Source of the DNA: Prevotellaceae bacterium
GTDB taxonomy: Bacteria; Bacteroidota; Bacteroidia; Bacteroidales; UBA932
DNA: 64,000 nucleotides
Direction: 5' to 3'
Assembly (NCBI GenBank): GCA_031263585.1
Contig: JAISFN010000180.1
Span: forward strand, 1 to 64,000
Of this stretch, positions 42,868-51,227 are shown piece after piece. Every line of letters begins with the position of its first letter. Position 1 is the stretch's first letter. Both the position numbers and the translations under genes were made by a program. The notes under the pieces were generated by a model. The model had not been told where the DNA came from. It ran no database searches and saw nothing but the letters and a program-made list of their open reading frames with translations.

Positions 42868-43578
42868 ATGACTGGGAATCTTTATCTTATACCTGTTGAT
42901 TTGGGCAATGATTCGATTGATGAAGTCATTCCTCAAAAAGTGCTGGAGCTTACACGCAAACTGGATTACTTTATTGTAGAGGACATACGGACTGCCCGAC
43001 GTTATTTAAGTAAAATTAAAACCGGACATTGTATTGATGATATCCGGTTTTCGATACTAAATGAGCATTCTAAATCCGAAGATATTGCAAGCCTGTTAAA
43101 GTCTGTTGTTGAGGGACATGATGTGGGTGTGATGTCGGAAGCCGGTTTGCCGGGGCTGGCTGACCCGGGAGCCGATGTTGTGCGCATTGCTCACGAAAAA
43201 GGTATCCGCGTTATTCCTTTGGTTGGACCATCGTCAATATTTATGGCGTTAATTGCCTCGGGGATGAACGGGCAAAATTTTGCTTTTGTCGGTTATTTAC
43301 CAGTGAAACCCAAAGAGCGGGAACAACGAATATGGATGCTTGAAAGCCGCTCACTGAACGAGCGGCAAAGCCAGTTGTTTATTGAGGCGCCTTACCGTAA
43401 TAATCAGTTATTAACGTCGTTACTATCTGTTTGCCGTAAAAATACGCGTTTGTGTATTGCCTACAATATTAGCCATGAAGACGAATTTATTGTAACGAAA
43501 ACCATTGGAGCCTGGAAAAAGCAAACTCCCGACCTGCATAAGAAACCCTGCCTATTTATTTTGAATGCCGGATGTTAG
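42868..43578 (+). CDS. SAM-dependent methyltransferase (RsmI-like, tetrapyrrole methylase fold)
   Basis: GNLYLIPVDLGND, FIVEDIRTARRYLSKI, VGVMSEAGLPGLADPGADVVRIAHEKGIRVIPLVGPSSI, FVGYLPVK. Confidence 0.9.
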   Translation: MTGNLYLIPVDLGNDSIDEVIPQKVLELTRKLDYFIVEDIRTARRYLSKIKTGHCIDDIRFSILNEHSKSEDIASLLKSVVEGHDVGVMSEAGLPGLADPGADVVRIAHEKGIRVIPLVGPSSIFMALIASGMNGQNFAFVGYLPVKPKEREQRIWMLESRSLNERQSQLFIEAPYRNNQLLTSLLSVCRKNTRLCIAYNISHEDEFIVTKTIGAWKKQTPDLHKKPCLFILNAGC

Positions 43579-43980
43579 AATCCATATAAATGGTATCGGT
43601 TAATATATTTTGAGGTAAAGTAGTGTCCACAAAATATAACGAGTTCCGAACCCTGTCAACATAAATATTGTCGAAAGTATAAACTTGGTACGTATAAGTC
43701 AAATATTCAATGCAATAAGGTCTCTTCCCAAAAGGGGGGCCTGTTACTAGACTGACAATGGCTCCGTATTTTTTCATTTTGTAATGAAATGCTTCTACTT
43801 TTACTTTTTTTTACTTTAAAATATTTTTCAATTCACTCCCATTTGCTTAAATATCTTAAACCGTATATTGTAAGCCCAGAACCAGTTACCCAATGTAGCG
43901 GTTATGATGAATGTTACCAGAATATACCTCTTTGGGAAAAGATTCAAGGCATATACATATCATTAGCAAGTGTTCTACAA

Positions 43981-44790
43981 TGAAATATAAAACTTAAGCA
44001 GCACCCTCTTTAAGCGTTTAACTGGAGTTCAATGGGAATTATTTGAACAAATACTTAAGTCTGGAAAGAATTCAAAGGCCAATCAAGAAAACATCCTACT
44101 CGAGGCGCCCCTGTCAAGTTAAGCAATGCAGATAAGCCCTTACTCTTACTGATGTATTATCAAAAATACCGTAGCCAATTCCATATCGAGGTTACTTAGG
44201 GCATTTCGGAAAGCGGTGTTTTCGGAATAATCAAAGAGACAGCAATCATACTAATAAAATATTCCCGCTTTCACTTACGGGGTAAAAAGAGAAAATCAAT
44301 TTGATACAATACTGGTTGATGTTGCGGAGAGAGCAGTTGAACGTTCTAAAAAAACAGAGGCTGAATTATTCTGGAAAGAAAAGGCGTCACACACGAAAAA
44401 CTCGGATTATTACAGATGATGCAAGTAGAAAGATACTTTGTAGTTGTTTTGACAAAGGCCGCAGGCAAAGATTTTAAGTTATTAAAAAACAGCAGGGTTT
44501 ATCTGAAAGAAGGTTCAAAATGCTTGGTAGATACAGGTTATCTGAGAATACAAAAGATTCATCATAACAGTGAACATCCTAAGAATAAAAGCAAAAAAGA
44601 AACCTCAGGCAAAAGGGGACAAAAAGTATAACCAAAGAATATCAGCTATCAGGATAATCAATGAAAATATAATCGGAGAAGAGAATATATTCAGGATTAT
44701 TGCTGAGAAATATCGAAATAGAAGAAGCCGTTTTGAACTCAGGTTCAATTTAATTGCGGCTATTTATAACATTAAGCTAAACCACATATG
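43981..44790 (+). mobile_element. degenerate IS5-family (DDE) transposase
   Basis: Plus-strand pieces LFKRLTGVQWELFEQILKSGKNSK, VKRENQFDTILVDVAERAVERSKK, KKYNQRISAIRIINENIIGEENIFRIIAEKYRNRRSRFELRFNLIAAIYN with many stops and frameshifts. Confidence 0.75.
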
Positions 44791-45024
44791 ATTTCCCGAT
44801 GAGCTCTAATGTATTTTACAGATTTAATAGCTTGATTAAAAAGAAAAACAGGTTCCCCGAAATAAGAAAACCTGCTTTATCCAATTTTATTATGTAGTTT
44901 ACAATAAATAATTCTACAAGTACCTTTATTATAATGCTTATTATCAAAATATTCAATGTGCAATTATCAACCAGCTTTGTGAGTTCGCCGAAGGCAATTA
45001 GCAATTATTTATATAGTTATTTCG

Positions 45025-46335
45025 TTAGTCCATACTTTCATCTAAAAAGTCTACCGGAGTTTCGCCGATAATTGTACGGAGCGTGTTTTTCATTTTTATC
45101 GACTGTATGAACAAATCATGCTCAGGAACGGTATTTTCGTCATGCATCGGGCTTTTAAAGAAGAATGACAACCAGCTTTGAATACCCGAAAATCCGCAAC
45201 GTTGCGCCAAATCGATAAACAATACCAAATCTAAACAAAGCGGAGCCGCCAAAATCGAATCGCGGCAAAGAAAATCCACTTTCATTTGCATTGAATATCC
45301 CATCCAGCCGAATATATCGATATTATCCCAACCTTCCTTATTGTCCTTACGCGGAGGATAGTAGTTGATACGCACTTTATGGTACACATCGCCGTAAAGT
45401 TCGGGGTACAATTTGGGCTGGAGGATTGTATTGATAACCGACAATTTACTTTCCTCTTTTGTTTTAAATGAACCCGGGTCGTCCAATACTTCACCGTCAC
45501 GGTTGCCGAGAATATTGGTCGAGAACCAACCGCTTAAGCCTAACATGCGAGTTTTAAACATCGGAGCCAATACCGTTTTTAACATGGTTTGTCCTGTTTT
45601 AAAATCTTTTCCGCAAATCGGCACATTATTCTTTTTACATAAATCCCAAATAGCAGGCATATCAACCGTTAAGTTGGGGGCGCCGTTAATGTAAGGTACA
45701 CCTTCGCTTATAGCGGCATATGCATATAACATACTGGGGGCAACATCGGGATGGTTGTTTTTCATAGCTTGTTCAAGCTTATTCAAATGTTTATGGATAT
45801 CACCCATTTCGATGAAAATTTCGGTACTTCCGCACCAAATTACTACTAAACGATCGCAATTATTTTCTTTTTTAAAATGGCGAATATCTTCGCGCAACTG
45901 CATCATTAAATCCCACTTGCTCTCACCGGTTTTTATCCAGCTACCGTTCAGGCGTTTCACGTAGTTTTGGTCAAAAACCGCCTTCATTGGGCGCAATTGT
46001 TCCAACTCCGTTTTAATTCCCTCCAAATCGCTTGAGCTTAAAACTTCAGCAATTTGGCATGAAGTATACGCACTTTCATCACGAATATCCCAACCTCCAA
46101 AAATAATGTCATTTAAATCAACTATAGGGACTACATCTTTAATTTTTGGAAAACGATTTTCATTTCTCTTGCCCAAACGTATCGTAGCCATTTGAGAAAT
46201 CGACCCGATGGGCTTTGCCAAGCCTTTACGGACAGCATAAGTACCTGCAATAAATGTGGTAGCTACTGCTCCATTTGCACCTACAACCAATACACCCAGC
46301 TTACCCTCGGGTTTACGGACTTTCGATTCTTCCAT
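45025..46335 (-). CDS. ino1: inositol-3-phosphate synthase
   Basis: 436 aa; GVLVVGANGAVATTFIAGTYAVRKG, NGAPNLTVDMPAIWDLCKKNNVPICGKDFKTGQTMLKT, LGLSGWFSTNILGNRDG, RDSILAAPLCLDLVLFIDLAQR. Confidence 0.96.
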   Translation of the reverse strand: MEESKVRKPEGKLGVLVVGANGAVATTFIAGTYAVRKGLAKPIGSISQMATIRLGKRNENRFPKIKDVVPIVDLNDIIFGGWDIRDESAYTSCQIAEVLSSSDLEGIKTELEQLRPMKAVFDQNYVKRLNGSWIKTGESKWDLMMQLREDIRHFKKENNCDRLVVIWCGSTEIFIEMGDIHKHLNKLEQAMKNNHPDVAPSMLYAYAAISEGVPYINGAPNLTVDMPAIWDLCKKNNVPICGKDFKTGQTMLKTVLAPMFKTRMLGLSGWFSTNILGNRDGEVLDDPGSFKTKEESKLSVINTILQPKLYPELYGDVYHKVRINYYPPRKDNKEGWDNIDIFGWMGYSMQMKVDFLCRDSILAAPLCLDLVLFIDLAQRCGFSGIQSWLSFFFKSPMHDENTVPEHDLFIQSIKMKNTLRTIIGETPVDFLDESMD

Positions 46336-46459
46336 AGTTTTCTTATTTAAGTTAATATAAAGTTATATTCAGATATATATAATTATGAATATGAACATAT
46401 AAAAATGACATCAATTTCAACCGGATAAAATATTTCCATTTTGAAATCTATGTTCTTTA

Positions 46460-47179
46460 TCAGCTTAAAATATTTGTTAGAGATGTAAAGTTAGTAATTA
46501 TTTCATCAGCTTGTGATATATCTTCTAATTTTTCCCATCCGCTCACATCCAGCCAAATAGTTTGGCAACCGGCCTGTTTCCCCGATATTATATCTTTAGT
46601 ATACGAATCGCCTATTACAGCAACCTCATCAGGTTCAACGCCTAATGCGTTCACGCCTAAAGTCCAAATTGCGGGGTCGGGTTTACGTACCCCTACAACT
46701 GCCGATTCTATAATCTCTTTAAAATAATGTTGAATTCCAAAATTTTTTAATACAGTGTTTATATTTCCGTAAAAATTTGAAACAAGTACGACAGGGTAAT
46801 TATTCGATAATAATTCAAGAGTAACTTTTGCTTGTTCAATAGTTTCACGGGTTTGTTCGTAACAAGCACGGGCTATTTTTCTGGAATAATTTTCGTTTCT
46901 TGCATTTTCGTCTAACTGCTTGTGTTCTATGAGATAATTTATTTGCAGTTGTAATTTAATCAGTAATACATTATAAAAACTATGTTTGGGCTTAATGAGC
47001 GGATACAATGCCAATGAGCGTTCGCCGTGAACATAAGCCTCTTTAAAAGCCTCGTGGGTTACCGGTATATGCAATTGCCGATAATATTGCCACAAAACTA
47101 CTGCCCAATGCACACCATTTGTATCAATAGTTCCACCATAATCAAACAATAAGCCTTTTATATTATTTTTTTTCAACAT
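46460..47179 (-). CDS. HAD-family hydrolase
   Basis: KGLLFDYGGTIDTNG, VVLVSNFYGN, GVRKPDPAIWTLGVNALGVEPDEVAVIGDSYTKDIISGKQAG. Confidence 0.9.
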   Translation of the reverse strand: MLKKNNIKGLLFDYGGTIDTNGVHWAVVLWQYYRQLHIPVTHEAFKEAYVHGERSLALYPLIKPKHSFYNVLLIKLQLQINYLIEHKQLDENARNENYSRKIARACYEQTRETIEQAKVTLELLSNNYPVVLVSNFYGNINTVLKNFGIQHYFKEIIESAVVGVRKPDPAIWTLGVNALGVEPDEVAVIGDSYTKDIISGKQAGCQTIWLDVSGWEKLEDISQADEIITNFTSLTNILS

Positions 47180-48263
47180 TTTCCCCTTTCAATATGTCTA
47201 TTCCATCTTCAGGCACCTCTTCAAGCTCCTCTTCCGCAGATATTTTCGAACCGCCTATACGCATCAGCAATAAACCTATCAATATCCAGAAAAACTCTCT
47301 GATCCGTGTTACGATACTCACAATCATTGCCGGAGCCGATGGTAATCCCACGGCTTCGAATGCCAGCAAAAAACCGCCCTCGCGCGATCCTAACTGCATG
47401 GGGGTAAAAAACATGAGGTTGGCAAATAACGAATAGCCTGCATTTATAATAATTGCATCTAAAAAATTCATGTGTAAAGTAGGGAATAAATCGGATACCG
47501 CCAAAGCGATTATATATATTTCGACACAACCCAGTATGCGGGTTACAAACTCCATTGAAACCGATAAATAAAACGAAGAGCGTCGTTGCGAATGTAAATG
47601 AGCTATTTGATTATCGATTGCTTTTAAACTATCCTGTTTATTTTCGTTGATATTCCGTACCAACTTCTTTATCAAGGGAATTTTTCCCAAAAGTCTGAAG
47701 GTTTTTACAAGCAAGCCGTATTTATAACCTTTTAAAAAGTAAATGTTTACAAAAATAAGTAAAGCCAATAAACCCACAAGGCATAACGACCAAACAAGCG
47801 TCAGTCGTAAATAAATTAAGGCCAATAATATGGAGAACATCCAAAAAATGAAGTGAGTATATATATGCATCATACTAAATAGTATAACGCTTGATGTTGC
47901 TTTGTGCGTTCCCAAATAGGGTTTCATTTCGAGGATTCGATACGGCTCACCGCCCAAAGCAACTACCGGAGTGATGTAATTAATTGAAAATCCGCTGATA
48001 GTTACACGATAAACCTGCCAAAACGGTACTTTGTTGTTTTTCTTTTCACCATCGCGAATGATGATATACCACGACAATGTATTAAACACGTAAATTATAG
48101 CCCATAAAACAATTATGGCTAAAAAGCCCCAGCCCGTTTTTAATATTCCCTCTATAATTTCCTTCATGCCTACTTTATATACCATTATCCCCAGAGCTAA
48201 AAGCCCTACAAATAAAAAAAGCAGGCGGTAAATTTTATTTTTCTTCACGTTGTCCGGTTTCAA
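47163..48263 (-). CDS. lysylphosphatidylglycerol synthase TM-region / UPF0104-like membrane protein
   Basis: 366 aa polytopic; SINYITPVVALGGEPYRILEMK, LMFFTPMQLGSREGGFLLAFEAVGL. Confidence 0.85.
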   Translation of the reverse strand: MKPDNVKKNKIYRLLFLFVGLLALGIMVYKVGMKEIIEGILKTGWGFLAIIVLWAIIYVFNTLSWYIIIRDGEKKNNKVPFWQVYRVTISGFSINYITPVVALGGEPYRILEMKPYLGTHKATSSVILFSMMHIYTHFIFWMFSILLALIYLRLTLVWSLCLVGLLALLIFVNIYFLKGYKYGLLVKTFRLLGKIPLIKKLVRNINENKQDSLKAIDNQIAHLHSQRRSSFYLSVSMEFVTRILGCVEIYIIALAVSDLFPTLHMNFLDAIIINAGYSLFANLMFFTPMQLGSREGGFLLAFEAVGLPSAPAMIVSIVTRIREFFWILIGLLLMRIGGSKISAEEELEEVPEDGIDILKGENVEKK

Positions 48264-49194
48264 TTTTGTTGTAGAAATAACGGCTGATTTGTTCCTGACA
48301 ATAAATCATGTAAACAAGTAAGGCGTTCAACACGGTTAATTCAAATACAAAATATATCCAAACCTTATTTAAAAACAAGCTGATAAACAATACAATTATA
48401 CGTGTGTTAAAGGTTAGGATATTGGTATACTTCATCAAGGGTTTGTCTTTTTCCCTGAATTCGGTTTTAAGCCACTCGGGTAAATTATCTCCATAAACAC
48501 TGCGGACTTTTTTTAAAAATTTCTGCAGGTTTTTTGATAATGCTTCTTGCTGGCGTGTATAATTTCTGTAAAACATTAAAATTATTTTACGCCAAAAGTC
48601 CCTTTTCCAGCTTAACTGGTTAAATTCAATAGTAAGCGTATCGTAATTATCAACTTCGCTGCCGGTTTTCCCTTTCAAAAACAGCAAATGGATATTACGG
48701 TAATAATCGGCCATAGCTGCCTGCTGAATATGGCAAACGCTTGCAGCGACGGCCAAAAGCCATATCCACACTCTGAAACCATCGTTCTGTAACCGTAGGC
48801 ATAATGCACAATAAATTACAATAAACCAGATGTTACCACATAAACCGTCGAGTATGCGCCCCAAACGCGTTTTGTTGTTCGTCATGCGGGCAAGCTGACC
48901 GTCGGCGCTATCCAACGAATTGGCAATTACCATCAACAACATGCCAATGATATTTATTTTCAAATCATTGAAATAAAACAGCACACCACCTGCTACCCCG
49001 ATAAATATACCGGCAATAGTTACAGGATTAGGTGTTATGCCTAAACGCATAAATAACAATGACCAAGCATAACCTACCGGGCGGTAGAAGTAAATATCTA
49101 ACGTTTCCTCGGTATCGACCGATTTCAGCGTATCTTTAAATGATACTTTTTGTATAGTACCCATTTTTCTTACTATTGTTGATTTCATTAGCAA
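48235..49194 (-). CDS. CDP-alcohol phosphatidyltransferase family protein
   Basis: RLGITPNPVTIAGIFIG; DSADGQLARMTNNKTRLGRILDGLCGN (variant CDP-AP motif); MGTIQKV is a likelier start than MLMKST. Confidence 0.88.
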   Translation of the reverse strand: MLMKSTIVRKMGTIQKVSFKDTLKSVDTEETLDIYFYRPVGYAWSLLFMRLGITPNPVTIAGIFIGVAGGVLFYFNDLKINIIGMLLMVIANSLDSADGQLARMTNNKTRLGRILDGLCGNIWFIVIYCALCLRLQNDGFRVWIWLLAVAASVCHIQQAAMADYYRNIHLLFLKGKTGSEVDNYDTLTIEFNQLSWKRDFWRKIILMFYRNYTRQQEALSKNLQKFLKKVRSVYGDNLPEWLKTEFREKDKPLMKYTNILTFNTRIIVLFISLFLNKVWIYFVFELTVLNALLVYMIYCQEQISRYFYNKIETGQREEK

Positions 49195-50062
49195 GTCTTA
49201 CACTGTGTTCTTCAGCTAATTTATATATTATTTCTGTTATATATACGAATGCCTCGTCGCGGCAAGGCGCAAAACTGGGCCAATCGTTCAAATCAATAAT
49301 ATCAATATTACCGTTAGCTCCGATAATAGCATCGCCACCATATATGTACACATCTAAAACGGTTGCGGCCTTAGTACTGATTTCTTTTAACCGGTGTTGA
49401 TCGAAGGGAAAATGTTTAGCTTCTCCGTTTATTGCCTCGTGTCCGAACTTGCTATGTTGTATATCAAACGGATAAAACCAATAGAAAAAATCCGTCCCCC
49501 GTACACCGTAAAACTTAACCAAATCGCCTATTAAATGTTCTGATATAACGGCTTCCTTGATATTCCTCACGGCAAATTCTTTCAATATCATGTTTCCTTC
49601 CTCGATACTATGCACAGGCGTAACATCCTCTTTATGAATTGCATGGAAATCGCCCCGCTTAATCCAGAATATTTTGCCACCCAACGAGTTAAAAGCTTCG
49701 GTAGCATCCTCACCGGTATTTACCAAAAAACTCCGGGGATACGGTACATTGCTGTTAAGCAACGAGATTGTCATATTAGCTCTGAAACATTTTTCGATAC
49801 CGTAGCCCGAATTAATTACAAAAGCTCCATTATCTTCACATTGCTGCAACTTAGAGACACAACATTTGTCGCGGGCCATACCGTATATAAACTTTTCCTG
49901 AATATCTTTTTCACAAAACTCGCTCTCAGTATAAATATCTACTGTACAACCTTTATTATAAAGGCGGTGCATGGTGAGTTCAAAAATAGCACTATCATTA
50001 CCTGTATGATTGGGCGAGAATTTATTTCCTCTTCGTATTGCTGCAAAATGTATATTACTCAT
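49136..50062 (-). CDS. ATP-grasp-like protein
   Basis: 308 aa; FWIKRGDFHAIHKEDV, VISEHLIGDLVKFYGVRGTDFFYW, YIYGGDAIIGANGNIDIIDLNDWPSFAPCRDEA (ATP-grasp C-terminal metal-binding pattern). Confidence 0.75.
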   Translation of the reverse strand: MSNIHFAAIRRGNKFSPNHTGNDSAIFELTMHRLYNKGCTVDIYTESEFCEKDIQEKFIYGMARDKCCVSKLQQCEDNGAFVINSGYGIEKCFRANMTISLLNSNVPYPRSFLVNTGEDATEAFNSLGGKIFWIKRGDFHAIHKEDVTPVHSIEEGNMILKEFAVRNIKEAVISEHLIGDLVKFYGVRGTDFFYWFYPFDIQHSKFGHEAINGEAKHFPFDQHRLKEISTKAATVLDVYIYGGDAIIGANGNIDIIDLNDWPSFAPCRDEAFVYITEIIYKLAEEHSVRLANEINNSKKNGYYTKSII

Positions 50063-50073
50063 TTAACAAACTA

Positions 50074-50778
50074 TTACTTTTTATTTTTTAAAAATAATTC
50101 CGCTTTTTTTATATCTTCAATATGGTCTACATCAATTATTTGCGAAAAAGGGAAAGCTTTCAATTTATACCCGTCTTGAATTAATTGACGCTGGAAATTC
50201 CGCATGCGACTTTTTCCCTCGTATATAGCCTGTCTCAAGGTTTTAAATACGGTAGGGTATAAACAATATATTCCACCGGAAATATATTTTATATTTCCGG
50301 AATTCATGTCTTCAAAATTCCTTATCATATTATCCTCATTACAATCCACATATAACGGTTTTTCGTCATCAATGAACGATGTAACGGCCATTAAACCGTC
50401 AATAGCTTTATCTTCAAGGAAACTGCGAATATAACAAGAAAATTCGTTTTCATCAAATATCGTGTCGACTGTTGTTAAGCAAAATTTATCGTTTTCCAAA
50501 TAAGGCATCAATTCATAAAAACTATGCATTGAACTCGGGGTCGATTTGATTATCAGGTTAAACGGTACATTTATTTCTGCTTGCCTTAAATACTCTTTAA
50601 CCTCATTGCCCATATCATTAATGATAACAGTGATGCTTGAGACCCCGTTTTGTTCAAAAATGCTTATTAGCCGCTTGATAAGCGGAATCCCGTTTAATTT
50701 TACAATAGGTTTAGGAGTATCAAACCCTTCGCTGGCTAACCGAGAACCTTCACCAGCGGCTATAATTGCATAATTCAT
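50074..50778 (-). CDS. NTP transferase domain protein (sugar/alditol/inositol-phosphate nucleotidyltransferase type)
   Basis: AIIAAGEGSRLASEGFDTPKPIVKLNGIPLIKRLI; VDHIEDIKKAELFLKN. Confidence 0.9.
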   Translation of the reverse strand: MNYAIIAAGEGSRLASEGFDTPKPIVKLNGIPLIKRLISIFEQNGVSSITVIINDMGNEVKEYLRQAEINVPFNLIIKSTPSSMHSFYELMPYLENDKFCLTTVDTIFDENEFSCYIRSFLEDKAIDGLMAVTSFIDDEKPLYVDCNEDNMIRNFEDMNSGNIKYISGGIYCLYPTVFKTLRQAIYEGKSRMRNFQRQLIQDGYKLKAFPFSQIIDVDHIEDIKKAELFLKNKK

Positions 50779-50960
50779 ATAATTTATTCGTTGTAAAGCG
50801 TTAACTGTAAAACAATAGATATTCAGAGTATAGAATCAAGAATCAGGTAATAAGACTATTTTAATAAAATAAGGTGTTAATACCTTGATTTGCTTATTAA
50901 AGTAAACGCATGAGATTATACTTTACACTAAACTGCCTCACCTATGCCTCACAATGAGGT

Positions 50961-51088
50961 AAAATTTTGATTTAGCGCGTCATTACTAAGGACAAAGCTC
51001 GAAACAACCGAACTATGCGAGCTCGCCACAGATAATCCAGTATTTTTCATTTTTCGTATCAATAATAATTTAATGTTTGATTATTTTT
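50961..51088 (+). repeat. dispersed intergenic repeat, copy A
   Basis: TTTTGATTTAG(C/T)(G/A)CG(T/C)CATT...AACCGA...CACAGATAATCCAGTATTTTTCATTT...AATAATTTAAT(G/A)(T/C)TTGATT(A/G)TTTTT shared with 57440-57590. Confidence 0.8.
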
Positions 51089-51227
51089 GCGTTTACCCTG
51101 TCTGTTTATGGGTGCATCAGCAAATTAAAAAGTCGTGTTACTCGGTTCTTGTTACCTGGTACTACTTTAGTATATCTTTAATTTTAATAACTACAAAATA
51201 AATAAAATTTTCGACTCTGTATTTTCT

